This document shows positions 7,799 through 16,723 of a stretch of 64,000 bases of DNA, one piece after another (position 1 is the stretch's first letter; each line of letters opens with the position of its first letter). Origin of the DNA: [Pasteurella] aerogenes. GTDB taxonomy: Bacteria > Pseudomonadota > Gammaproteobacteria > Enterobacterales > Pasteurellaceae. The notes under the pieces were generated by a model. That model ran no database searches. It saw only the letters and a list, made by a program, of their open reading frames with translations, and was not told the DNA's origin. The stretch is from the NCBI GenBank assembly GCA_900637275.1, contig LR134362.1:2046001-2110000 (forward strand), read 5' to 3'. A program made the translations under genes and the position numbers.

Positions 7799-9868
7799 TT
7801 ATTTTCCAGCCCAGACGATCATCACTTTGTCATTGTTGAGTTCACGGGTAAATGCAAAATAAGGCGTATTTTTGACCGCACTTTTTTGTTTTCCAGCGCC
7901 AATAGCGGGATGGCGTTGGCGGAATTGACTGAGTTTTTGCCAATGAGTTAATAGTGCGTTTTTGTCAATGGAGTCGGCAATTTCTTGCCAATTCATATCG
8001 GATCGCGTGCCTTGCATTGGATCAGAGCCGGTGGCGCCGAATTCTCGTCCACTTTCATCTCCATAATAAATTTGCACGCTGCCGGGGGCGAGCAGCAATA
8101 AGTTCGCGGCAGTTTTTTGTTTCTCGATATTTTGCTCGGCATCAGAATGAAAAAATAATCGGGTATCATGGGAAGATAAATAGCTCAACACATTGATTTC
8201 TTGCAATTTTTCATTCATGGTTTGATATGTGCTATCAATATTGGCAAAACAATCCAAGGCGTTTTTCGCCTGATCTTGAAAATCAAAGTTGATCATGGCG
8301 TCAAATCCGTTTTGGTAATAATCACTTTTAAATACGCCATGTCCCCAAGCTTCTCCGGTCATCCAAAATGGTTGCTGAAAACTTTCTTTGGGATGAGTAT
8401 TTTGCCATTCTTGTAGGGCTTTTTGCGCTTGATTTTTTAATGCCAGCCAAGTGGATTTTTCCACGTGTTTGGCGGTATCAACGCGAAATCCGTCCACTCC
8501 GTATTTACGTACCCAATCCGATAGCCAAGTGATTAAATAATCGCGGACTTTGGCGTTCGGTAAAGCATGAGCATGAGTGTCTTTATGTTGTAAAATTGGC
8601 GGTAAATCGACCGCACTTTCAGATTCGGTTTTTAAATCTGGCAAGGAAGCTAATGACATGGTCAGATCGTCAAATTGTGGGCGATCGTAACCACCAATAT
8701 CAGAACGTACCCAATTTTTTCCCCACCAATTTTGCCATGCTTGTTTATCGGCAAAGTTAATATAATCATTAAAACTATGCCAATTTTGGCGTTCGCTTGG
8801 TTTCCAATCTGTCCAGTGTTTTCCTAAGATTTGTTGTTTTTCCTCTTCCTTAAGATAAAGCGCGCCGAAATTGAATTCTTGCATATCGGCAAGGGTAGCA
8901 TATCCGGTGTGATTCATAACAACATCGAATAAAACACGCATACCTCGCTTGTGCGCTTGTTGAATAAAGTTGGCTAAATCTTCTTCGTGGCCCATGTTAG
9001 CGTCCACTTTGGTCCAATCAAGATGATAGTAACCATGATAAGCATAATGAGGAAAATCGCCTTTACTGCCGCCGCCAACCCAACCGTGCATTTGCTCCAA
9101 TGGCGAGCTTATCCAAATAGCATTAACGCCAAGTTGTTGTAAATAATCTAGTTTTTGCGTTAATCCTACTAAATCGCCACCATGAAAGGTACCGATTTCT
9201 TGCATTCCATCTTTTTGGCGCCCGTAGCTGTGATCATTTGCGGGGTTACCGTTAAAAAAGCGATCGGTTAACACAAAATAGACCGTCGCATTTTTCCAGT
9301 TAAAATCAGTGTGATTTTTGACCGCACTTTTATCTGCAATTTTTTCTAATAATAACAATCCATTAGCCTCTTTCGCCGGCATCAACGTCACTTTCCCATG
9401 TTTTACTTGCGCGCGTTGACCGGAATAAAAATCCCGAATTTGTTCACCATCAGCAAAGGTTTCTGAAACATCAATTTCAATAGGCTTTCTATCCCATGCC
9501 GGACAGGTTTTCATTACTTGTGGCGTTACTTCTGGCGCTTGAATAATACTGATACGCAAGGTTGGTGTACCGCTGCGCGTATCAATTTGTGCGACATAAT
9601 CGGCGGATTTAAACAAACGCAGTGACGGAATATCGGCGCTACAAGGAACTAAAGACACCGTTTGATTTAATTTTATTGCCGTTTGTGGTTGGAAACATTG
9701 ATTATCAAAAGTGAAGTTTAATGGATAAATTCCCTTGTCCAAGGTGGCTTGAGATTGAAATAGCCGATTATTTTCATTAAAGGGAGGAAAATTTGAATGT
9801 TGCCAATTGGTGGCAGCAAAAGCACTGACTGAACTAAATAACGCTAGAAAAAGACTACTTTTTTGCAT
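7799..9868 (-). CDS. malS: Periplasmic alpha-amylase MalS
   Basis: A 689-residue GH13 alpha-amylase (E. coli MalS about 676). The signal peptide covers the first 18 residues (ending SAFA). MalS cuts long maltodextrins in the periplasm after entry through LamB and before uptake by MalFGK. The GH13 signatures are present: DVVMNHTG, GFRVDTAKH with the nucleophile Asp, MTGEAWG with the acid/base Glu, and LSSHDTR with the transition-state Asp. Two uptake signals lie inside the gene. It is the last gene of the leftward mal cluster, separated from malG by a terminator, so it may have its own promoter. Confidence 0.9.
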   Translation of the reverse strand: MQKSSLFLALFSSVSAFAATNWQHSNFPPFNENNRLFQSQATLDKGIYPLNFTFDNQCFQPQTAIKLNQTVSLVPCSADIPSLRLFKSADYVAQIDTRSGTPTLRISIIQAPEVTPQVMKTCPAWDRKPIEIDVSETFADGEQIRDFYSGQRAQVKHGKVTLMPAKEANGLLLLEKIADKSAVKNHTDFNWKNATVYFVLTDRFFNGNPANDHSYGRQKDGMQEIGTFHGGDLVGLTQKLDYLQQLGVNAIWISSPLEQMHGWVGGGSKGDFPHYAYHGYYHLDWTKVDANMGHEEDLANFIQQAHKRGMRVLFDVVMNHTGYATLADMQEFNFGALYLKEEEKQQILGKHWTDWKPSERQNWHSFNDYINFADKQAWQNWWGKNWVRSDIGGYDRPQFDDLTMSLASLPDLKTESESAVDLPPILQHKDTHAHALPNAKVRDYLITWLSDWVRKYGVDGFRVDTAKHVEKSTWLALKNQAQKALQEWQNTHPKESFQQPFWMTGEAWGHGVFKSDYYQNGFDAMINFDFQDQAKNALDCFANIDSTYQTMNEKLQEINVLSYLSSHDTRLFFHSDAEQNIEKQKTAANLLLLAPGSVQIYYGDESGREFGATGSDPMQGTRSDMNWQEIADSIDKNALLTHWQKLSQFRQRHPAIGAGKQKSAVKNTPYFAFTRELNNDKVMIVWAGK

Positions 9869-9914
9869 AAGACTATCCTTATTTTAACAGAAAAAATGAC
9901 CTCACTTTTGCATA

Positions 9915-9940
9915 ACAAAAAGGTGGGATTTCCCCACCTT
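9915..9940 (-). terminator. Terminator after malEFG
   Basis: AAGGTGGG at 9920-9927 pairs with CCCACCTT at 9933-9940. On the minus strand the stem is followed by a T run, just after the malG stop codon. Confidence 0.7.
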
Positions 9941-9950
9941 GTGAAAAGAA

Positions 9951-10841
9951 TTATCCTTTGACACCACCGGCAGTTAAGCCGCCAACTAACCAGCGTTGAG
10001 CGATAAGGAATACGGCGGTAATCGGAATGGCAGATAATACCGCTGCTGCCGCAAAATCACCCCACAAATAGTTTTGTGGATAAAGATACTGTTGCATACC
10101 TACCGCCAATGTGTAGCTGTTAACATCACGCAACAATAAAGAGGCAACCGGCACTTCGGTAATAGCGGCGATAAAGGAAAGAATGAATACCACCGCTAAA
10201 ATTGGCACAGAAAGTGGCAATAAAATGAGACGGAAAGCCTGCCAAGGCGTTGCTCCGTCAAGGGAAGCCGCTTCTTCTAAAGATCCGTCAATGGTTTCAA
10301 AATACCCTTTGATGGTCCACACGTGCAACGCAATTCCACCTAAATAAGCGAAAATCACGCCGGCATGGGTATTTAATCCTAAGAATGGAACATATTGTCC
10401 AAGTCGGTCAAATAAGGCATATAACGCCACCAATGACAACACTGCCGGGAACATTTGGAAAATTAACATCCCTTGTAAGATGGTTTTTTTACCTTTAAAT
10501 TTCATGCGCGCAAAGGCGTAGGCGCAGGTGGTGGATAATGCCACGATACCGACAGAGGTGATGGTTGCCACTTTTACTGAATTCCATAACCAACGAAGTA
10601 CCGGGAACGGTGGCGGGGTGACGCTGCCATCTGCGTGTACCACATTAAAGCCTAAGGCAAGTTTCCAGTGTTCCCACGAAATTTCACTCGGGATAATATC
10701 GCCAATTGCGAGGTTTCCCGGGCGTAATGAAATCCCGATTACCATTAAGAGCGGAAACATAATCAATGCGACGAAACAGATTAACAGCACATGAGTCGCC
10801 AGCAAACGGTAACGCATGGATTTAGGTTGTACGATAGCCAT
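9951..10841 (-). CDS. malG: Maltose/maltodextrin ABC permease MalG
   Basis: A 296-residue inner-membrane subunit of the MalFGK2 importer, the same length as in E. coli. The EAA loop that docks on MalK is visible as EEAASLDGATPWQAFRLILLP near residues 187-207. The periplasmic loop after the first helix and six membrane spans fit the family. The C-terminus (LVGGLTAGGVKG) is the MalG tail known in E. coli to reach into the MalE binding site. It follows malF by nine bases, so the two are certainly co-transcribed. Confidence 0.95.
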   Translation of the reverse strand: MAIVQPKSMRYRLLATHVLLICFVALIMFPLLMVIGISLRPGNLAIGDIIPSEISWEHWKLALGFNVVHADGSVTPPPFPVLRWLWNSVKVATITSVGIVALSTTCAYAFARMKFKGKKTILQGMLIFQMFPAVLSLVALYALFDRLGQYVPFLGLNTHAGVIFAYLGGIALHVWTIKGYFETIDGSLEEAASLDGATPWQAFRLILLPLSVPILAVVFILSFIAAITEVPVASLLLRDVNSYTLAVGMQQYLYPQNYLWGDFAAAAVLSAIPITAVFLIAQRWLVGGLTAGGVKG

Positions 10842-10850
10842 AATAATCTC

Positions 10851-12401
10851 CTAATCTAATTTCATTTTGGTTGCTTTGATATTAAGTAGAGCGAGACCGC
10901 CGACCAATAGGAAGATGATGGTTGCAATTGCTGCTGCTAAACCAAAGTCTTGTGAACCACTGCCTTCAAAAGCGATACGATAGGTGTAGCTGACCAGTAA
11001 GTCGGTGTAACCTGCCGGAGTGGTAGTACCGATCATATCTGGGCGACCGTTGGTTAATAATTGGATCAATACGAAGTTGTTAAAGTTAAAGGCAAAAGAA
11101 GCAATCATCAACGGAGTTAATGGTTTGAGCAACAACGGTACCGTGATTTTGCTGAAATTTTGCCAAGTGGAAGCACCGTCCATCGCAGAGGCTTCGTATA
11201 AATCTTGTGGAATGGCTTTTAATAAGCCCATACATAAAATCATCATATACGGATAACCCAACCAAGTATTAACGATTAAAATCATCACTTTAGCTAAGAA
11301 CGGATCATTGAACCATTCTGGGCGGATGCCAAAGAGATTGTGTAAAATCATATTGATTTCACCGAAGCTTTGGTTAAACAAGCCTTTAAACACTAAGATG
11401 GAAATAAACGCAGGTACCGCATAAGGTAAGATTAATAATAATCGGTAAATTGATTTGCCACGTAACGCCTCCCATTGCACCACGCAAGCGAGAACCATAC
11501 CGATAATCACGGTGAAAATCACGGTTAATACCGAAAAGACCACCGTCCAAATAAAGATCTGTATAAACGGTTTTTGGATGCCTTCATCGGTGAAAATTTT
11601 GACGAAATTATGGAAACCGGTAGAAACGGTGTAGCCCGGTTCTAAGGTTTCTTTTTCCCAATCGCCATTGGCGTTAATAGCTTGGAAAAAACCAATATCA
11701 TTATTGGCGCGATAACGTTTTCCATTTTCGTTATTGGTTAAAATTTGGCTTTCTTCATCATAGTGATAACGGGCTTTTTGCTCAGAAAATTGGCGCAATG
11801 AACTCATGGTCAACGCATTTCCGTTAGGCAATAATACGGTCATTTTTTGTAATGCCGCACGATTTTGCGTAATCACTTTTAATGGTGCTACTTCGCCTGT
11901 TGGTGCAGTTTTTTCGCTGACGTTGACTTGTTCATCGCTTAATAATATCGGTTCGGAGACAAAATCTTGCGCACTGTTATTATTGTGGAGCGAGAGGATA
12001 TAACGATTATCCGCTTGTGGGTAAAGTTTGAAGTCAAATTTATCGCCGGAGAAATAATGTTGATCACGCAAAACATGTAACGCGCGCTCAAAGGCGAGTT
12101 GGTTGGTGCCGCTGTAGTTAGTAAAGGCAATAGCGATAGTGGCGACCAATGGGAATAAGATAAAAATCACCATTCCCATAATACCGGGGTACACATAGCG
12201 CCACGCATAAACTTTTTTACTGCTAAAAATGTAGATTCCAGAAGTTAAAATAACGAGTGTCAACAAAGCAAATAAATATTCTCCTTGTGAATACATTAAA
12301 AACACTAAATAAAAATCAAGCAGGAGAATACCGCCGATGACTAAATATTTTAGCCAAAGGGAGGCGGATTGCGATGGAGTGGAGTAATCCGTTTGTTGCA
12401 T
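10851..12401 (-). CDS. malF: Maltose/maltodextrin ABC permease MalF
   Basis: A 516-residue inner-membrane protein (E. coli 514) with eight predicted helices and the large periplasmic P2 domain between the third and fourth helices (about residues 90-270), a hallmark of MalF. The EAA motif EASAMDGASTWQNFSKITVP lies near residues 400-420. It pairs with MalG and the MalK ATPase to import maltose and maltodextrins delivered by MalE. It is the second gene of malEFG; a hairpin separates it from malE. Confidence 0.95.
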   Translation of the reverse strand: MQQTDYSTPSQSASLWLKYLVIGGILLLDFYLVFLMYSQGEYLFALLTLVILTSGIYIFSSKKVYAWRYVYPGIMGMVIFILFPLVATIAIAFTNYSGTNQLAFERALHVLRDQHYFSGDKFDFKLYPQADNRYILSLHNNNSAQDFVSEPILLSDEQVNVSEKTAPTGEVAPLKVITQNRAALQKMTVLLPNGNALTMSSLRQFSEQKARYHYDEESQILTNNENGKRYRANNDIGFFQAINANGDWEKETLEPGYTVSTGFHNFVKIFTDEGIQKPFIQIFIWTVVFSVLTVIFTVIIGMVLACVVQWEALRGKSIYRLLLILPYAVPAFISILVFKGLFNQSFGEINMILHNLFGIRPEWFNDPFLAKVMILIVNTWLGYPYMMILCMGLLKAIPQDLYEASAMDGASTWQNFSKITVPLLLKPLTPLMIASFAFNFNNFVLIQLLTNGRPDMIGTTTPAGYTDLLVSYTYRIAFEGSGSQDFGLAAAIATIIFLLVGGLALLNIKATKMKLD

Positions 12402-12468
12402 AATGCACCTCGAAAAACAAAGAAAAAACAGACCGCACTTTTTGATGGAATAAGGTGAGGTATTTATC

Positions 12469-12487
12469 GGTGGGCAAGCTGCCCACC
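12469..12487 (-). other. malE-malF intercistronic hairpin
   Basis: GGTGGGC at 12469-12475 pairs with GCCCACC at 12481-12487, with a five-base loop and no T run. It lies just past the malE stop, where a stabilising or attenuating structure would let malE mRNA exceed malFG. E. coli has REP sequences at the same place. Confidence 0.6.
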
Positions 12488-12512
12488 TTGTTATAGATTA
12501 TTTACTAAGCCC

Positions 12513-13703
12513 TTATTCCGGTTTTTGGATACGAGAACGCGCATCATCTAATGCTGCTTTCACCTCTTGGCGACCGCTGACTGCATTAATGATAGCGCTT
12601 CTTTCCGCATACCAGAATGCTGACATTTGAGGGATATTCGGCATAATCTCACCGTTTTTCGCGTTTTCCATTGTTGCCGCAATGCGCGGATCTTTGGCTA
12701 ACACTTCTTGGAATGATTTTAATGCTACAGCACCCAATGGTTTGTCTTTATTTACCGCATCCAAACCGTCATCGGTCAAAAGATAGTTTTCTAAGAATTC
12801 TTTCGCCAAATCTTTGTTCGGGCTGGACGCATTCACACCGGCACTTAACACACCAACAAACGGTTTAGACGCTTTACCGTTTAAGGTTGGTAATACCGCA
12901 ACACCATAGTTGATGTTACTTTTTTCGATATTGCCCCAAGACCAAGGACCGTTGATGGTTAATGCGCTTTCGCCTTTGTTAAAGCTGGCTTCAGCCACTG
13001 CGTAATCCATATCGGCATTGATCACTTTATTTTTCACCATATCAACTACGAATTGTAAGCCTTTTTGTGAACCTTCGTTATTCACACCAATGTCATTAGC
13101 GTCATATTGGCCATTATTGAATTTAAAGGCATAGCCACCATTAGAGGCAACAACTGGCCAAGTGAAGTAAGGTTCTGATAGGTTCCACATGATGGCGTGT
13201 TTACCTTCTTTTTTGAATTTTTTATCTAATTCAACAATTTCTTCCCAAGATTTTGGCGGTTCAGGTAATAAATCTTTGTTATAAATTAAAGAAAGGGATT
13301 CAATCGCTACCGGATAAGCGATAATTTTGCCATTATAGGTTTCTGCATCCCAAGAGAAATCTACAAATTTTTCTTTAAACTCTTTGCTTGGTTGTACTTC
13401 CGCTAACAAACCAGATTGTGCGTAGCCGCCGAAACGGTCGTGCGCCCAGAAAATAATGTCCGGACCATCGCCAGTTGCAGCCACTTGTGGGAATTTTTCT
13501 TCCAGTTTATCCGGATGCTCGACTAACACTTTGACGCCAGTATCTGCTTCAAATTTTTTACCGACTTCCGCTAAACCGTTATAGCCTTTGTCACCATTGA
13601 TCCAAATAACCAATGTACCTTCGCTCATTTTCGCCATCACCGACGTAGAAAGTAATAAACCGGCAGCAGCAGTTAACGTAAATTGAAAGATCTTTTTGCT
13701 CAT
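12513..13703 (-). CDS. malE: Maltose/maltodextrin-binding protein MalE
   Basis: A 396-residue periplasmic binding protein, the same length as E. coli MalE. The signal peptide ends SVMA at about residue 24, and the mature N-terminus contains GTLVIWINGDKGYNGL. I chose the ATG at 13703, which has AAGGAG eight bases upstream and gives a normal signal peptide, over a GTG-type extension. Conserved binding-cleft tracts include PDIIFWAHDRFGGYAQSGLL and LSEPYFTWPVVASNGGYAF. It is first in malEFG and diverges from malK across a 416-base control region. Confidence 0.95.
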   Translation of the reverse strand: MSKKIFQFTLTAAAGLLLSTSVMAKMSEGTLVIWINGDKGYNGLAEVGKKFEADTGVKVLVEHPDKLEEKFPQVAATGDGPDIIFWAHDRFGGYAQSGLLAEVQPSKEFKEKFVDFSWDAETYNGKIIAYPVAIESLSLIYNKDLLPEPPKSWEEIVELDKKFKKEGKHAIMWNLSEPYFTWPVVASNGGYAFKFNNGQYDANDIGVNNEGSQKGLQFVVDMVKNKVINADMDYAVAEASFNKGESALTINGPWSWGNIEKSNINYGVAVLPTLNGKASKPFVGVLSAGVNASSPNKDLAKEFLENYLLTDDGLDAVNKDKPLGAVALKSFQEVLAKDPRIAATMENAKNGEIMPNIPQMSAFWYAERSAIINAVSGRQEVKAALDDARSRIQKPE

Positions 13704-13839
13704 GTTGATACTCCTTAAAGTTTGTAGTCGTAAGCAGGTCTTGCGATTGCCCACAGGATAAGTGGAAAGGATAAATAACAAGATGAATCCTATTACCCAA
13801 TTTACCGCCGATTATATGTATAAATATTTTTCTTTGTTA

Positions 13840-13850
13840 TCCTCCCCCCC
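13840..13850 (-). promoter_or_regulatory. Candidate MalT box
   Basis: Read on the minus strand this is a G7-AGGA run containing GGAGGA, close to the MalT consensus GGGGAKGAGG. It lies in the malE promoter region. A second GGAGGA core faces malK at 14033-14038. The low complexity of the run limits confidence. Confidence 0.4.
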
Positions 13851-13900
13851 TCTACTCCCCACCCCTTATTTCCCCCTTTTTTGGTACTTTTTATCAGAAA

Positions 13901-13916
13901 TGTGATCTGTGTCACA
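13901..13916. promoter_or_regulatory. CRP-binding site (malE/malK)
   Basis: TGTGATCTGTGTCACA matches the CRP consensus TGTGA-N6-TCACA at all ten conserved positions. Confidence 0.8.
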
Positions 13917-13933
13917 AAATGCTAAAAGTAAAA

Positions 13934-13949
13934 TGCGATCAAGATCACA
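13934..13949. promoter_or_regulatory. Second CRP site with CRP-S-like half
   Basis: TGCGATCAAGATCACA matches CRP except for C at position 3 of the left half. TGCGATC is the half-site form of Sxy-dependent CRP-S sites; the right half (TCACA) is the ordinary form. It may be a weaker CRP site or a hybrid. Confidence 0.6.
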
Positions 13950-14119
13950 AAAGTAGGGGGATTTTGCCTCATTTGTCGGTTAGTTAGGCGAATTGTTGAT
14001 TTTTCATTCTAATCCTCATTTTTTTTAGTAAAGGAGGATTTTTTCTAAACCAAGATCACTCATGATGAGTGGCAATTAGTTAAGTAAGTCAAAATGACAC
14101 AACAACGCAGAGGTTTTTT

Positions 14120-15238
14120 ATGGCAAGTGTATCGCTACGTAAAGTAGGTAAATCTTACGGTAATGTTCATATCTCAAAAGATATTAACTTAGACATTCAT
14201 GAAGGTGAATTTGTTGTTTTCGTTGGACCTTCCGGATGCGGTAAATCCACCTTGCTTAGAATGATTGCGGGTCTTGAAGATATTACCACAGGTGAATTAT
14301 ATATTGGCGATAAATTAATGAATGATGTTCCGCCAGCAAAACGCGGGATCGGGATGGTATTCCAATCTTATGCGTTATATCCGCATCTTGATGTCGCGGA
14401 AAATATGTCTTTCGGCTTAAAACTTGCCGGTGTTAGTAAAGCGGAACGTGATCAACGTGTCAATCAAGTATCTGAAATTTTACAGTTAGCCCATCTATTA
14501 GACCGCAAACCAAAAGCTTTATCCGGCGGTCAGCGTCAACGTGTTGCCATTGGTCGTACCCTCGTATCTCAACCGGAAGTCTTTTTATTAGATGAACCAT
14601 TATCCAACTTGGATGCCGCCTTGCGTGTGCAAATGCGGGTAGAAATTTCCAAACTACATAAAAAGTTAAATCGTACCATGATTTATGTCACCCACGATCA
14701 AGTCGAAGCCATGACTTTGGCAGATAAAATCGTGGTATTAAATGCCGGTGGTATTGCGCAAGTTGGAAAACCACTAGAACTTTATCATTATCCGGCAAAC
14801 CGCTTTGTTGCTGGCTTTATCGGTTCGCCAAAAATGAATTTCCTACCGATAAAAGTGACCGGGGTAGAAAAAGAGCGGGTACAAATCGAATTACCGGATG
14901 CAAATCATCACAGCTTCTGGATTCCCGTCTCCGGTCAAGGCGTCAGCATCGGTGACAATCTTTCATTAGGCATTCGCCCAGAACACTTAGTGCCGGCAGA
15001 ACAAGCTAGCGTAACCCTAAAAGGCAATATCCAAGTGGTAGAGTTATTGGGTAATGAAACCCAAATCCATCTTGAAATTCCGGAAATTAAACAGCCAACA
15101 TTGGTGTATCGCCAAAATGACGTGGTGTTAGTAAATGAGGGTGAGGAATTTAATATCGGTATTATCCCAGAACGTTGTCATCTATTTAAAGAAGATGGCA
15201 CTGCCTGTCAGCGTTTATTTAAAGAAAAAGGCATTTAA
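14120..15238 (+). CDS. malK: Maltose/maltodextrin importer ATPase MalK
   Basis: A 372-residue ABC ATPase (E. coli 371). Walker A GPSGCGKST is at residues 36-44, and the signature LSGGQRQRVAIGR lies near 135. Walker B and D-loop (FLLDEPLSNLDA) and the H-loop histidine in YVTHDQVEAMTLAD follow. The C-terminal third is the regulatory TOBE-type domain that binds MalT and EIIA-Glc in enterics. It powers MalFG and is the first gene of malK-lamB-malM. The start has AGAGG upstream. Confidence 0.95.
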   Translation: MASVSLRKVGKSYGNVHISKDINLDIHEGEFVVFVGPSGCGKSTLLRMIAGLEDITTGELYIGDKLMNDVPPAKRGIGMVFQSYALYPHLDVAENMSFGLKLAGVSKAERDQRVNQVSEILQLAHLLDRKPKALSGGQRQRVAIGRTLVSQPEVFLLDEPLSNLDAALRVQMRVEISKLHKKLNRTMIYVTHDQVEAMTLADKIVVLNAGGIAQVGKPLELYHYPANRFVAGFIGSPKMNFLPIKVTGVEKERVQIELPDANHHSFWIPVSGQGVSIGDNLSLGIRPEHLVPAEQASVTLKGNIQVVELLGNETQIHLEIPEIKQPTLVYRQNDVVLVNEGEEFNIGIIPERCHLFKEDGTACQRLFKEKGI

Positions 15239-15333
15239 CTCATTTTGATGCACAATTTTTATTGGGCATCAGAAAATCGTATCAATTAATTGATACCCCT
15301 AAAATACAGTGAATGTAAAAATAAGAGGTCAAA

Positions 15334-16629
15334 ATGAACAATAAAAAGACTTTACTAGCAGCAGCGATTACCAGCGCACTTATCGCTACCAGTGCAAGTG
15401 CGGTTGAATTCCACGGTTATGCCCGTTCCGGTATTGGCTGGACATCAGGTGGTGGTGAACAAATGGCTCTTCAAGCAAATGGCGCACCTAAAAAATACCG
15501 TTTAGGTAACGAAACTGAAACCTATGCAGAATTTAAATTAGGTCAAGAGCTTTACAAAGATGGTAATCAATCTATTTATTTAGATACCAACTTAGCTTAC
15601 TCGGTTGATCAACAAGTTGACTGGGAATCAACAAGCCCAGCATTACGTGAAATTAACGTTCAATTTAAAAACTTTGCCGAAGGCGTATTACCGGGTGCTA
15701 CATTATGGGCTGGTAAACGTTTCTACCAACGTCATGACGCACATATGCTTGACTACTACTACTGGGATATTTCAGGTCCGGGTGCAGGGGTTGAAGGTAT
15801 TGATTTAGGCTTTGGTAAATTATCTCTTGCAGTAACACGTAATACTGAAGCTGGTGGTACAGCAAACTATGGTAAAAATAGAGTTTATTACCTAGATAGT
15901 GGCACAGGCGAAATTAAATCTAGTATTGTAGAACGCAAAACTGATGTTTATAACGATGTATTTGATATTCGTTTAGCTGAATTAAATGTCAATCCAAATG
16001 GTAAATTAGAAATTGGTTTTGACTACGGTAATGCACATACTGCAAATGACGCAGTTCTTGATCCTAAAGCAAGTAAAAACGGTTACATGATTACCTTAGA
16101 ACACACTCAAGGTGAGTTCTTCGGTGGTTTCAATAAATTCGTTGCACAATATGCAACAGATTCTATGACTTCATGGAATTCTGGTCACTCACAAGGTGCA
16201 TCAGTGAATAACAATGGTCATATGTTACGTTTTATTGACCACGGTGTTGTTCAATTTAGTCCAAAAGTAGAGATGATGTACACATTACTCTATGAAAAAA
16301 CAGATTTAGATAACAATAAAGGTAAAACTTGGTACTCAGCAGGTATCCGCCCAATGTATAAATGGAATAAAACCATGAGCACATTGTTTGAAGTGGGCTA
16401 CGACCGCGTTAAAGACCAAGCAACAGGTAAGAAAAACGACCTAGCGAAAGTGACCCTTGCACAACAATGGCAAGCCGGCGACAGCATTTGGGCGCGCCCT
16501 GCTATCCGTGTATTCGGTACTTACGGACACTGGAACGACAAATTTAACATCACAGACCGCACAAATGCAGGTTACAAAGCAAAAGATGCTGAATTTGTAG
16601 CTGGTGTACAATTTGAAGCTTGGTGGTAA
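15334..16629 (+). CDS. lamB: Maltoporin LamB
   Basis: A 431-residue outer-membrane porin. The signal peptide ends ATSASA at residue 23, and the mature protein starts VEFHGYARSGIGWTSGG, the conserved LamB N-terminus. The C-terminus FVAGVQFEAWW ends in the aromatic residue required for BAM assembly. LamB forms trimeric 18-strand barrels selective for maltodextrins through an aromatic greasy slide. An uptake signal (AAGTGCGGT at 15395) is encoded in the signal peptide. It follows malK by 95 bases. Confidence 0.95.
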   Translation: MNNKKTLLAAAITSALIATSASAVEFHGYARSGIGWTSGGGEQMALQANGAPKKYRLGNETETYAEFKLGQELYKDGNQSIYLDTNLAYSVDQQVDWESTSPALREINVQFKNFAEGVLPGATLWAGKRFYQRHDAHMLDYYYWDISGPGAGVEGIDLGFGKLSLAVTRNTEAGGTANYGKNRVYYLDSGTGEIKSSIVERKTDVYNDVFDIRLAELNVNPNGKLEIGFDYGNAHTANDAVLDPKASKNGYMITLEHTQGEFFGGFNKFVAQYATDSMTSWNSGHSQGASVNNNGHMLRFIDHGVVQFSPKVEMMYTLLYEKTDLDNNKGKTWYSAGIRPMYKWNKTMSTLFEVGYDRVKDQATGKKNDLAKVTLAQQWQAGDSIWARPAIRVFGTYGHWNDKFNITDRTNAGYKAKDAEFVAGVQFEAWW

Positions 16630-16656
16630 TCATCAACAGATGATCTCACCAAAGGT

Positions 16657-16675
16657 GACAGGGATTATCCCTGTC
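16657..16675 (+). other. lamB-malM intercistronic hairpin
   Basis: GACAGGGA at 16657-16664 pairs with TCCCTGTC at 16668-16675, with a three-base loop. There is no T tract, so this is more likely an RNA-stabilising or partial terminating structure between lamB and malM. Confidence 0.55.
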
Positions 16676-16723
16676 CTTATTCCCATATAACCCAAATAAA
16701 ACCCTTTAATCCCCGAGGTTAAT

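Larger units (their letters stand above)
13704..14119. promoter_or_regulatory. malE/malK divergent control region
   Basis: This 416-base gap drives malEFG leftward and malK-lamB-malM rightward. It contains two CRP-like sites, MalT-box-like GGAGGA cores on both strands (13840-13850 minus; 14033-14038 plus), and a very unusual C-rich run at 13841-13875. In enterics the same divergent arrangement uses MalT and CRP together. malT itself is not in the window. Confidence 0.65.
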
